Positions 1 to 10,462 of a stretch of DNA of 64,000 nt are shown in pieces. Source of the stretch: Kalaharituber pfeilii. Its lineage: Eukaryota > Ascomycota > Pezizomycetes > Pezizales > Pezizaceae. A program made the translations under genes and the position numbers. Below the pieces are notes generated by a model. It saw nothing but the letters and a program-made list of their open reading frames with translations, was not told where the DNA came from and searched no databases. The stretch spans positions 124,001 through 188,000 of the forward strand of contig WHUZ01000006.1 of NCBI GenBank assembly GCA_015179045.1. Reading direction: 5' to 3'. Each line of letters begins with the position of its first letter. Within the stretch, counting starts at the first letter, position 1.

Positions 1-1459
1 AGCCTGCGCTACATATGTGGGCTCATATCGACCATTCGAGAGGTCATCCTGAAACTCAATTAATGAGTCCTTGAATACTTGATTCGACTCAAAAAAATCT
101 GCAACCAATGCAGGTTCACCATTGGGGTCCGCATCTGTGTTTGAGGAAGGAACGAAAATCTTATCTATCGTGGGAAGTAGGTCAAGGCATTCTTTCTTCT
201 CCCCAGGAGAGAGCAAATCCCATGTAGCAGAGTTGAGAACATCCTGTGCGAGGATTAGCTTGGGTTGGTGATTGAAATAGGTCTAAGAAACGTACTGAAA
301 GATCTCTAGCTTTTACCAACTTGCTGTTCTTGCTCGTCAACAACACATCCTTATCCCATTGGCTCTTCCTTCCCTTCCGTGCTTTCGGTGTAGAATCATC
401 CACCGCCTGGTGCTCAATAGGTGTAAATTTTGTAGCATTCTTCCTGTTTGATGACTTCGGGGGTGAAGATTTCCCTCTGTGAGGTATAGAAGCGCTAAGA
501 CCTTCGTCCTCATCATATATACTATCTGGCGGTTCCTCGTAGTTTATACGACCTCGCTTCCGAGTTGCATAACTTGGTGTACTTGGCACTATAACTTCAA
601 CCTTCTTTGTAGAACCTCTATTCACCGTGGTGTTTCCATGATGGAGAGTTGATGGTGTACTGGAGAGAGTAGTATTATCCTTTGTTCTATCTTCGTTGGA
701 TAACCGCTTGGGTCGTTTTGGGGTTGTCAGCTCCTCGGGGAGAGTTTTGGACTGCTGACCGCCACCACGTTCACCGTCATCCATGTCCTTCCTTTTATTC
801 TGCTGAACCATGCGATCGGGAAGTTTTACATTTAAGGAACGGCTAGGTTGCGGATCACTTGCTTGCTGGAATATTTCCACCCGATGGGATGCCCCTATAT
901 CAGTGCCAGGCTCTTTCCTTTCACTGCCTTCAGATTCCCCTTGAGAAACAACTTCACCATCAGGCAATTGATCCTTCTCCTCTTCAGCTTGTACCATTCC
1001 CGAATCAACTTTTCTCTCCTCCTCTATATAATCCCCAGGTATATTAGAAAGCGTCTTCAAAGTAATTCCATCTTTCTCTGCTGCTGTTGATTGTGTCGAC
1101 TTGTTCACTTTTCTTCTCTTTCCCCTTCCTGTTTCTTTATCATGTCGTTCTTCATCATTCGGGCTGCCGTGGCGTGGGCTAATTTCCTCATTCAAACCCC
1201 CCTCTTTGCTCCCATCAGTAGCACTTTTTGACTCGCTTCCTTCCGTTTGATCATTTTCCGTCACTGTGTCCGTATTCAAGTTAACTTCAACCTTCCCTGG
1301 CCGTCGCTTTTTTCCCTTAACGGCTGAAGAATTGTCATCCTGTTCCGGCTCTTTGCGGCGTCTATTTCGTGTCTTTTGTGATCCTGTAGACTCGGCTACG
1401 GCGTTCCTATTTTCAAGCGCCTTTGCAGATGGGGTCCTTGTTCGTTTCCGAAGCTCCAT
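1..1459 (-). CDS. ASXH (Asx homology)-domain nuclear protein, 3' end beyond window
   Basis: The start ATG is at 1459. Exon 1 runs 1459-296 and an intron lies at 295-244 (GTACGT donor, GCTAAT branch, CAG acceptor). Exon 2 runs from 243 in frame off the left edge. The first ~340 residues are basic, acidic and Ser/Thr-rich with many KRxR/RRRK stretches, so probably disordered and nuclear. Around residues 365-410 the protein reads WDKDVLLTSKNSKLVKARDL, then after splicing DVLNSATWDLLSPGEKKECL. That is the hallmark of the fungal Asx homology (ASXH/DEUBAD) domain, whose animal relatives activate the BAP1/Calypso deubiquitinase. The domain only becomes visible once the intron is removed. The start lies 478 bp from the divergently transcribed SEC22. 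Role in a chromatin deubiquitinase is inference; the domain call is fairly secure. Confidence 0.8.
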
Positions 1460-1937
1460 GCTGGAGCAGTTCGAAGCTCAGGGTGTCGATGTGCTTGACA
1501 GTGCGTTTGCAGTGTTCTGGCGAGGGAATTTGTGGCAATCAGATGATAAGTTAGCCCTCCGGTCTCGTCACAACAGTAAAAGTCCCCGTTAATGCTGTTG
1601 GTGGGTATGTTTCGAAGGGTGCCAGAGTCCTAATATTGATGGATCACGGTCACCTTAACTTTGATTTAAGTCAGGACTAGTTACAGCTCGTTGCGCTGAG
1701 TCAGCACCGGACCTCCAATTTGTCCTCTTCAAGGCAAAACTTCGTGCGGCCTTGCTCTGAGTAGGCGTGAATATACCACGGTCCAGCAATTGACAATCAC
1801 AACTCATCTTTTCTTCACCGCTTGTGTGTCCTAGCTTCTACGGGCGGCCTGTATCCCACTGCCTCTAACTATCTCCAATCACGGTTCACTGATATTTCAC
1901 CTCTTGTCTGCATCTCAAGCTCTCCCGCTGACTCGCT
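1460..1937. promoter_or_regulatory. shared divergent promoter region, ASXH gene / SEC22
   Basis: This 478-bp stretch separates the two divergently oriented start codons, so both promoters and 5' leaders must lie here. It contains a pyrimidine-rich run just ahead of the SEC22 ATG. I could not fix a TATA box or transcription start. Confidence 0.45.
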
Positions 1938-2796
1938 ATGGTTCGCTCAACGCAAATAGTCCGCCTCGATGGTAGGAATCCTGATTTACTCTTCTCTATG
2001 TCCCCAATGACAAGTTGAACACTAGAAAGGTCAAATACTTACATTGTTCGCGTTCAGGCGTCCCGCTTTGTGCTTCCGTCGACGATACTCAGTCTGAGAC
2101 CGAGTTAGCGGAGGTAAAACGGCAAGCAAAGCTCATTATCCGACAGCTTAACCAGAACTCCGAGCCTCGTGCAAGCATAGAGTCCGGAATATTCACGTTA
2201 CAGTACGCCAATCCTGTAACGATTCTACCTATCAGTATTTAGTTGACTGACTTCGCCAAATAGCTACCTGATTGACCAGCATATCGTCTACCTCACTATA
2301 ACCGACAAATCGTACCCCCGCAAACTCGCCTTTACATACCTCACAGATATTGCAACTGAGTTCAGTTCTACGCATCCTAGCTCCGAGCTGCTTTCCCCGT
2401 CTCTCCGCCCATATGCATACATGTCATTCGACACTTTCATCCAGCGCACAAAGAAAACATACCAAGACACACGGGCTACGTCCAACCTCGACAAACTGAA
2501 CGATGAACTTAAGGATGTCACTAAGGTCATGACAAAGAACATCGAGGATTTGCTGTACAGGGGTGATAGTCTAGAGAGAATGGGTGATATGAGCTCCAGA
2601 CTGAGAGATGAGAGTAAGAAGTATCGACAGGCTGCAGTTAGGATTAATTGGGAATATATGTGGAGGCAGGTATGTACATTCAGGCCTAAAAATTTGCCTA
2701 GTGGCTTATGCACTGACATTTTTTGGCGACTAGTACGGGCCTCTAGGTTGCGTCGGCCTTGTCATGATACTTTTCATCTGGTGGAGATTCTTCTGA
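1938..2796 (+). CDS. SEC22: vesicle R-SNARE Sec22 (ER-Golgi trafficking)
   Basis: Four exons: 1938-1971, 2058-2202, 2264-2669 and 2734-2796, giving 215 residues, the usual length for Sec22. The spliced N-terminus reads MVRSTQIVRLDGVPLCASVDD, matching the Sec22 longin domain (roughly residues 1-120). A SNARE motif follows (about 130-190) with the zero-layer arginine at R159 in LLYRGDSLE. It ends in a C-terminal membrane anchor, residues 196-215, GPLGCVGLVMILFIWWRFF. Sec22 sits on ER and Golgi vesicles and pairs with Q-SNAREs (Sed5/Bos1/Bet1; Ufe1/Sec20/Use1). Introns are 86, 61 and 64 nt with TAG/CAG acceptors. The second donor (GTACGC at 2203) is chosen because it restores the conserved TLHYLI. 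Confidence 0.95.
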
Positions 2797-3162
2797 TCAA
2801 GCCATGTTCAGCGTCACGATGTTACAGTTACGATTGTTATTCACGGTATGCCTTACTAAGTTTTGTTCTTTTTTTCTCCCTTCTCTTCTCCCTTCTCTTT
2901 CTCCGTTTTTCTAGCCACTCCGATGGGCAAAAATCCCTTTTTTCATGTTTTGAACTCCCATTATATGTAGTGCCTGTTTCGTGTCTTCATAACTGCTTGG
3001 GAATCTGTACAGGATTACGGAATTTGTATAATACGCATGAATACCCGCCGCACCCGCTTTCGTTACACTATATAATTAGGCGACAGTACTAGATATCATG
3101 AAGAGGCGCTTGAGCCGGTTGCTCCACATACACTTTTCCCTAAGCCTGTTCTGCTAAGTATC
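2797..3162. other. convergent 3' intergenic region SEC22 / ELP5
   Basis: The two genes converge here. The stretch is T-rich around 2866-2915 and should hold both 3' UTRs. No further gene is visible. Confidence 0.5.
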
Positions 3163-4515
3163 TTAAAATTCATCTTCCTCATCATCCCAATCATCCACAG
3201 CTTTCTCGGGCATATATAGTATTCTTCCTCCGCCTCCACCTCCACCGCCCCACTCCTCCTGCGCATCGAAATATGGTAATACGACTTCATCTCTCGCCTT
3301 CCTTTGCTTCTCCGTCAATCTCAAATCGAACGTTGTTTGCGGCATCTCTCCCGCCTCATCCCCCTCACCAACAAAGGCATCTGGCACCTGGACCTGTTCA
3401 GAGAGCCTCCATTCTGGATGATCCTCCAATAAAATCAGTTTCTCGATCATTCCCGGCGGAGCACCGACTTTCTCAAATAGCGCTGCCTTTGCTTGCGACT
3501 CCTTGCCTCCTCCCACCTGACCACCAAAAGGAAGGAAAAACCATTCTTGTACCCCCCTTCCAGACTTCCGTCTATGTTCCATCTCTAGCACAATCCCTCC
3601 TCCTTTGTACGAGTTTGCTCCTAAGCCTATTATTGCACCTTCAATCCCTCCTCCATGTCCACCAGGATGTTCCTCCAGTAGCCCCCACCGCGGAGGCAGG
3701 AGACTCTTATCTCGATGCCGCTTCTGCTTAAGGACATGGTTGATGGAGTGGACTGTGATAAGGGTCGTGCAGAGGTACTGCAGGAGGGTAAGTGGGTGTG
3801 GGGCCGTGTCAGGGTAACCACTAAAGTGGGCTTGGGGCGGGGTGAGGGGGATGTCGAGATGATACGTTGCGAGGAGAGTGGTGGCGGGAGTGATGAGTGA
3901 GGAGAGGAAAATGGAGATATAAAGGGGGTAGAGAGAGCACAAGGGATGGAGGGTATCGATTATTATAAGGGTCTCTGCGGTCCACAGAGGGGGAATTAGT
4001 CTCAGCATCGTCAGATGTACACTGTATTTAGGAAAGGGGATCAGTGAATTCAATGTACTTGCGCCCCCAATACTCTTCAATCTTGCCACAATTTCCTGCT
4101 GTAACTCTGTAATTTTCTTCCCCCTTCCGGTGATGAACACATGCTTTGGCCCTGCCGTCGCTGTCGCCACCGTTCCACCCGCCGGAAAAGGCGCCCGTAA
4201 ACTTTCGAATCCCACAAACACAATTGAGCATTTTGCCAACTATTACAATACACATCTCCTTCCAGTATTCAACGTCAGCTCAATCTCTCTATGCATTACT
4301 CCCCTTCCTCCCTCCCGTCCCCTCAAAAGTGGTTGGAGTTCAGAACGTACGTTTGCCCGCCTCATGAACTCCTTCACAAGCGGCTTCGCCGACTGCTCGA
4401 CCGTGTCCAGGAGTAGTGTGAACGGGGATGCGCCTGTTTCTCGGAGGTTGAGGAGGCGGGAGAGCAGTAGGAGGTGATGTGTGCGTCTGTGGGAGAGCGG
4501 TTGTTTTGTTGACAT
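3163..4515 (-). CDS. ELP5: Elongator complex subunit Elp5 (Iki1)
   Basis: Exon 1 is 4515-4351 and exon 2 is 4239-3163; a 111-nt intron (GTACGT...TAG) spans 4350-4240. The product is 413 residues. The N-terminus HRRTHHLLLLSRLLNLRETG and SPFTLLLDTVEQSAKPLVKEF is the fungal Elp5 signature. It is followed by the RecA-like strand IVFVGFESL and by the LIIIDTLHPLCSL strand. The C-terminus has the family's Gly-rich stretch (eight Gly in a row) before an acidic end, DDWDDEEDEF. Elp5 forms the Elp4-Elp5-Elp6 RecA-like hexamer that binds tRNA in the Elongator complex, which modifies the wobble uridine (U34). It converges with SEC22. A possible second intron near residue 100 was considered but would be too short. 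Confidence 0.92.
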
Positions 4516-6012
4516 ATTTTTGTTCTCCTGTCCTTAAAATTTGGTTCCAAAAAAATTTCCGATTCCACCTCTAGCCTTCGTTTCTATACGTCCGGAAGCG
4601 TGGTAATTTGCGCAGATACTATTTCGTGGATTTCTCGGTGAAATCTGAAGTCATCGGGGACTGTGGAGAACGGCGGGGTTGGTGGGGCGATAGTGGGGAA
4701 TCGTTTCGTCATTTTTTACCATGCCTCAAATTTAGACGGTCATGAAAAAATAAAGTACAAAAAAACAGCTGATTGAACCAAGGATCGAACTTGGGACCTT
4801 CTGTGAACCACACAGGTTGTAAGACAGATGTGATAACCACTACACCATTCAACCAGTGAATTGAAATTTTTCCCATTAATATATTTATAAACTTTAAAAA
4901 CGATGCATAGGTGCCCAATCACCGTACCTCTACTTTTTCATTTTGTGATCTTGTCCAGTATAGTCCCGTGAGATATAGGTTTAGTTATTAATTATTACTC
5001 TGTATGAGACTATAATCATTTCGAGCCTTAAAATATCATTTATTTAACTTTACTATGCCTATTTAGGGAACTTGCCAGAGAGAAGTCTAACTTCCCTCAC
5101 AAATAACGATTGAAGTGGTTAAGAGCAAATCTGTATTTCTCAGGATTATCACCAGCGCCAGCACCTGTATCACAGCCATCACCTCCCCCGCCCCCTCCTC
5201 CGCCGAAAGAGCCAACTCCTCAGCCGACCGTCATAATGTGCGAACAATAATAGGTGTGTCATGTTGATCTACTTACCACCACCTTGAGCAAGTTGCTGCT
5301 TTCAATTGCCTCTTCAGTGTATTACTTCCGCCAGACCTACGAACTCCTAACATTTTTACTTGCTAGGTACTTCTACACAGCTCTTTTGTATTTCTCATAG
5401 CAATGGCTACTCTGCTTGCATACCTCGTTGTTGGGATGCTACTCCAGTCCTATGAAAGGAACTTCATGCAAGTGGCTGATCGCATGGAGCTAGGGAAGTC
5501 ACAGCAAGAAAGTGCTAGAGCTTAAAGATATTTAGTGGTTCCATATATATGCCCTAGTGGGCACTGGCTCTGGAATACTTCGGTATGGTGGGGTTTTACT
5601 GAACTGAAACAATATGAGATTGAGATGTAGGTGGCGCGAAGAAATGGAGACCTCAGTTGGTTCTATCGTTACCCTGATGTGAAAGATGAGAAGGAATAGT
5701 GTAGTGAAACCCTTAATTTACTTTTTGATCTCGAATCAGACTGTTTGGATCGAGACTGGAAACTGGTTAATGCTTTAAATAATTTGCTAGTATCTACTCC
5801 CTTTGTAAATGAATCTGCACTATGTAGGAGCATGAAATCTATGGCGACGGTACTTGGAGGAAAATATATATAGACATTTTGCTTGAAAAGTTCCTAATTA
5901 CGAAACTAAAGAACAAATACCCATAAGACCAATTAGGTATGTACCGTGCCACAAGATGCCCCAGTCAAGTTCCGCACTGCGTATAAATCAATTGCTTCTA
6001 TAGGTACTAGGC
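4516..6012. other. intergenic; possible terminal exon of an unrecognised gene near 5097-5208 (-)
   Basis: Apart from the tRNA, only weak coding signals are seen. On the minus strand 5208-5097 reads a Gly-rich segment (eight Gly) ending GDNPEKYRFALNHFNRYL then TGA. A GTAAGT...GAG intron could precede it, but upstream exons do not join convincingly. The plus strand of the same bases reads a Pro-rich peptide. A 40-codon plus-strand frame at 5403-5525 begins MATLLAYLVVGMLL. None is recognised. Confidence 0.25.
4770..4854 (-). tRNA. tRNA-Val(UAC) with 12-nt intron
   Basis: Read on the minus strand from 4854, GGTTGAA (1-7) pairs with TTCAATC, followed by discriminator A at 4770. The B box GTTCGATCC is present. 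The anticodon stem TCTGT/ACAGA encloses CTTACA, so the anticodon is TAC (valine). An intron of about 12 nt follows position 37; the 85-nt gene minus the intron leaves 73 nt. No CCA is encoded, as expected for a nuclear fungal tRNA. It lies 254 bp upstream of ELP5 on the same strand. Confidence 0.9.
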
Positions 6013-6930
6013 TTAACGCCTTCGCCCATAATCTCGACCCCTATCCCTTTGCTTATCCATGTCCCTGTCTCTCCCCTTATCTATATTTCCCTCTCGATCC
6101 CGAGACCTTCTCCGCTCCCGATCTCGCCGACTACGGTCATCATCCCGCCGAGTCCGTGATCTTGACCTGCTCCTCTCATCCCGATGGCGCCTCCGCCTGT
6201 CGTCATCATGGCGCACCCTCGACCTTGACCTAGACTTATCCCGTCTTGACCTATGCCTATCCCTTTCCCTATCCTTTTCCCACTCTCGGGATCCATCCCA
6301 CTCTCTGCCCCGCCGCCGTGAGCTTCTCGAATCTCTTTTGTCGTCTCTCTCTAGGTATTCTCGATGGTTTCGTGAGCGAGGAGCAGAACTTCCATCGTGA
6401 AGTGGCGATAGCAATTGCCGCTCTTGAGGCTGTTCCCGGTCCCTCCCAAACTCATATCCTTCCTTCGCAACAGCGCCTTCTACTTTCTCCCATCCCCCCC
6501 CCCTTAGGCCAGACTCGAATCCTGTCGGTTTGCCGAACCCAATGCCCTTGCCTTCGCGATCATCGTCATCTCCCACATTGCCGACCGCCCTTCTGATCTC
6601 CTCCTGGCTAACCGGCTTCTCCTCCTCTTTTGGCTTCACCTTCACAGGTAATCCTAGCGCCCTCGCCAACGCTTCCTGCTCTGCTTCTTTAACTATCCGA
6701 AGCTCCTCTTTACGTCTATCCTCTTCTTCCTGTACAGCTTGAGCTTTGCTTTGACTCTCTTTGGCGTACCATGTCAAGTCACGCCCTTGTTGCCATCGCC
6801 CAACCGGCGCCATTAGGGAATGGCCAAGGTAATTTTCGCGATCTTTGTCATTTTTGACGGCTTCCCAGCTGAACTCACTTCGGCCACCGCGTGAGCCCTC
6901 GCGGAGAGGGCGCGAGGAAAGGAGATCCAT
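6013..6930 (-). CDS. MMTAG2-like / kinase phosphorylation-domain protein with RS/RD-rich tail
   Basis: Single exon, 305 residues. The start is placed at 6930 because [20 protein letters not shown] is the conserved beginning of the family (Multiple myeloma tumor-associated protein 2-like N-terminal domain). The domain continues through [16 protein letters not shown] and GRDLTWYAK, about residues 1-60. An in-frame ATG 11 codons upstream adds nothing conserved. A charged helix follows (about 60-115). The last ~130 residues are dense R/S/D/E dipeptides ([17 protein letters not shown]), as in splicing-associated proteins. Nuclear location and a link to pre-mRNA processing are inference from the tail. 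The GC-skewed tail produces long false reading frames on the opposite strand. Confidence 0.87.
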   Translation of the reverse strand: MDLLSSRPLREGSRGGRSEFSWEAVKNDKDRENYLGHSLMAPVGRWQQGRDLTWYAKESQSKAQAVQEEEDRRKEELRIVKEAEQEALARALGLPVKVKPKEEEKPVSQEEIRRAVGNVGDDDDREGKGIGFGKPTGFESGLRGGGWEKVEGAVAKEGYEFGRDREQPQERQLLSPLHDGSSAPRSRNHREYLERDDKRDSRSSRRRGREWDGSREWEKDRERDRHRSRRDKSRSRSRVRHDDDRRRRHRDERSRSRSRTRRDDDRSRRDRERRRSRDREGNIDKGRDRDMDKQRDRGRDYGRRR

Positions 6931-9664
6931 TATTGAGGGTGAACAATGTGTATAACAGGACAATTATTGTTGCAGGCAGTCTGTGCTATGGCTGGAGGTG
7001 TGTAAGACAATATTTTTGTTACTCTTGATTGAGAGCAGCTGGATTCCTGGTTCAAGTGAAATGAAGCTGTTCTCGCTGCAGAGAGTGTTGACCTACGTGG
7101 TAGGTTGAAGTAAGCTTAAGCTTGTTCTTGGCGCCCAGTTGAGCCTCATTGCGTGGTTACATATGTACAAGTCGTGATTATTATCATACACTTCAAGAAT
7201 GTGAAGCCGCAATCATACTACTATTACCTAAGCTGTGTGTCGACGTTGCATTCTATCTAAAATGTGCATGAGACTAGTCTGGTTGGAATTCTCAGTATGC
7301 TAACCAGTTGCAGCTACCGTGCCAGAAAAAAAATTTCAGAATTCTCATCCTTGCCAGTTTTCTGATAAATCCCTCTAAGCGAAATCATCGAACTTTTTTC
7401 CTAGAGCTCGTACGGGGTTTTGCAGCTCCCGGCATTAGGTTATATTAAGAAGCTTTGAAGCGAAAGTTTAGGGTGCCTAATCAATTTGCAGCTCCTAATC
7501 TCATCTTGCAGCTTTCATCATCTGGAAAATAATTTCGCCATGGTACCTACCGAGAATGATGTAAAGGTTGTCGGAGAGTTTTTTTTTTTTTTGAAAAGAA
7601 AGTTTTCGCTCCCCATAGATTCGACGGGATGACGTTCCTGCACGCGGTTACAGACGGCGTACATGGTTGGAGCTCTGCAATTTGAGCTAGCAACTGCAGA
7701 TACTTAATGCGGCTTGTACTTGCGAAATAATGCTGTAAAAGGGGACTCCGGTGGGGAAAAAAAAAAAAATAAATAAAAAAGACTTGGTTGGTTCTTGCTT
7801 GCTTGTTGCGCCATGTGGTCGAGCTGGCCTACCTACCCATTTTTGGATTTATTTCTTTCTATTTTCTTCTGCAAAATTCTTCAAATTCGAACAGCTACAT
7901 AAGCTTGCTTAGGACTTCGAACGGCATTGCGGATAATATCCGGCGCTATCTGTAGGAAAGCTTTTTGTCTGAAGGAGCCCGGGTTGACGGGGAGCAAGCC
8001 ATTTCAAGGGATGAAAAAAGTGACAGGGCTGCATTTTGTGATCAAATAAAATGGAAATTAGATGTTAGAATCGGATGTCAATTTTGATGCTTCAGCGATC
8101 AAGGCTGGTCTAGAGTACAAGGTATGTGATGGAGGATGGAGTATAAGCTCGGAGTTGCGCGAAGTTGCACAAAACCTATCCGATATCTGAATGCATCTCG
8201 TCCTAGGCTCTACTTATTCGAGAATATCCTTGCAAAGTGTGAATCCATATGGCATCTAGTCTGTTTTGGGCGAACCCTGCGTAACAAATTAGCGGAACCT
8301 CGCATCCATACAGTTGAAAAACTGGCTGCTTCCACGACGATAGCAGGATTTAGATAGATTGTTCGTTGAGTAGCAGTAACTCTCAGCTGACCTGCCACCT
8401 TAATTTCTTCTGCCCGTTTGACTGGCCAGATAGTATACATTTGATCCAATGTAAACGTCAAGAGGAGTTGATAGCGATTGAAGTGCCTGCGGGGGGGGGG
8501 GCTTTGACAGTTGTAAAGTGCTATTAAAGTGCATACCGTAGTTGATGGCTGTGCGGCTCTGTGCTGCTTAAACAGATGGACAGGGCTACGGTGCTACGGT
8601 GCTACCTGTCTCCAACCTAAGTGCTACTCTCTTTGTCACCTCGCCACTTTTGCTTTTTCGTGTGCTGTGTGATCAGACTGGGTGGCCACTGCGACACATG
8701 GAGCTCGGGCCAGGTACGGGGAGAAGGCTCGCTGAAATGTGCTTCGGACGAATGCCTGCTTGCTTGCACTGGCAGCTTCGGGTGAAGCAGCAGAATCCAC
8801 AAAGTAGCTTGACTGCATTGCATCTTTGACATATAGGAACGGGGGGCAAGTCACTTGGTAGATGCTCGCTGCGGTGGCAGTGGCCTACGAGACTAGGCAA
8901 AAGTCTAAGGGGGAAAGCGAGGATGGCAGCTGCAGATTCAACCGGGACGGGGGGCTATCCGCGGGTGAGATACAGGCAAGGCCCGTTCCTCTGTTCCGCG
9001 CTTCACACCCCGCTGGGTGGGGGGGGTGTGCCTCAGTCTCGCCTTACAAAGCACTGTACCAACGTATGATATGCTGAGCAAGCGCCGGCGCCGGCGCCTA
9101 GCCATGCTTTGCCTGCTCCGAGGAGTCGCTGCTGCAGCACAGGTACCGCAGGGCGGCCGCACCCGCATTGCGATTTTCGATGACTGGGATGATATGATAA
9201 TACTTGCGTGGGCATTGCTACCAACTGAAAACTGCTGGACCGAAACAGTGCCTGCAGGCCACTATCGATGCAAACACGGAGCCCATCGCTTGCTGCTCAA
9301 TCACTTGCGCACTTTGTCGTGGGAGCTCTCGTCAAACGAACCACCATCACCATACACCATATCGTGACCCCTGCTTCGGCTCTTGAGGCTAGGGCTCACC
9401 GCAGGGTTATCATATGCTATGTCGTTGTTTTTCTTTCCTCTTTCCCAATGCATGGCACCGAGCGTACTGCACTAGTAGCTAGGGGTCCTGCATTCCAGAT
9501 TCCCTGCGGCAAGAGCAGCACGCTCAAGATGCCTGATGCCGAGCATAATATAATTGCAGATGACGTTGGGAAACAGCTTTTGAGGGGCCTATCTTGGCAG
9601 CTTGCAACTGCCCGTCCGCTGGCTGCGCAGACGAGTGAGGCCCTGGGATATCAGATGGCGCGGG

Positions 9665-9740
9665 GGTGGAAGGCATGCGGGGGGCGGGGGAGGGGGAGGG
9701 CGGAGGGGGGAGGGGAGGGCGGAGGGGGGAGGGTGGCTCG
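9665..9740 (+). repeat. G/A-rich low-complexity tract with many GGG runs
   Basis: More than ten runs of three to six G occur within about 75 bp, interrupted by single A or C. This is compatible with G-quadruplex or triplex formation. It lies about 750 bp upstream of the AVT1-type start codon. Confidence 0.6.
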
Positions 9741-9978
9741 ACGGCTGCTGGGCAGAAGACACCACGCCGCGGCGCCCCCCACCCCACTGCGCCCTCCCCC
9801 TGCCCCTCCCCGCCGCCCGGCTCTGGCTCGCCTGCAGCGAGCGAGCGGGTACATATGTGGGCGCTGCTGCCCGCCGGGCCTCTGCCTTTCGCCTGCCCCC
9901 CTCTGGCCCCCCCATCGCCCACCTCGAGCCTGCGTCCGCAGCAGCCTGGTTCCCTTGCCCAGCCCCCATGCTGTACGC

Positions 9979-9980
<2 letters not shown>

Positions 9981-10010
<30 letters not shown>
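9981..10010 (+). repeat. AGC trinucleotide repeat, 10 units
   Basis: Ten uninterrupted AGC units lie in the GC-rich segment upstream of the AVT1-type gene. They are outside any recognised coding exon. Confidence 0.9.
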
Positions 10011-10011
<1 letters not shown>

Positions 10012-10462
10012 CGCAGCGCACGGCAGCTCCCGCTCAGCGCGAGGAGCCACCACCAAACTGTTCTCAGCCCGCACGCAACCAAGAGCAACGCGGCCAGCGG
10101 CCTCCCCCCCAGGCTTGGATTGGACGATAACTGCTGCACCGGTGTGACGCCCGCGGTAAGTCCTCTCTTTTGGTCTGCATTGACTTTCCTTTCTATGTGT
10201 GTTATCCCCTCGTTTTTTCTTTTTCCTCCCTGTTCAGCTCCCCACACAGAATTTGCCTCCCCGAGACTAACCAGTTGGCCATATCGCAGATCTTGCAGCT
10301 AAATAGGGCTCTCACCCCACCTGCGCCTCCGATACCTTTCGGTCACTGAAAAGATCCCGTCCATAAAAGCCTGGGAATTGGGGCTTGCTGACCGAGCTCT
10401 CGTTCTGTGGCCCAGCTCAGCGTCGTCACTTGCTTCACCTAGCAACCCGGCCAGCTACAAAG

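Larger units (their letters stand above)
6931..10462. other. intergenic / long upstream region of AVT1-type gene, low-complexity GC-rich part 9.6-10.1 kb
   Basis: No gene recognised in 3.5 kb. 6.9-8.5 kb is ordinary AT-balanced sequence with short A/T runs. From about 9.6 kb the DNA becomes purine-rich (9670-9735 almost only G and A), then C-rich, then an AGC repeat. Long frames on both strands there consist of low-complexity Gly/Pro/Arg/Ala and are composition artefacts. A CATAAAAGCC TATA-like sequence lies at about 10361, roughly 100 bp before the AVT1 start codon. Confidence 0.4.

Noticed and set aside
3900..4090. Possible second intron in ELP5 (GTACAT...TACAG near 4057-4021)
   Set aside because: Would be only about 37 nt and not a multiple of three; the continuous frame preserves expected Elp5 strands.
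6059..6596. Plus-strand frames rich in Arg/Ser/Leu opposite the MMTAG2-like gene
   Set aside because: Mirror images of the RS/RD-rich coding region on the minus strand.
9268..10302. Long overlapping open frames on both strands in the GC-rich segment
   Set aside because: All are Gly/Pro/Arg/Ala low-complexity, present in several frames at once, with no recognisable domain; explained by base composition and the absence of AT-rich stop codons.
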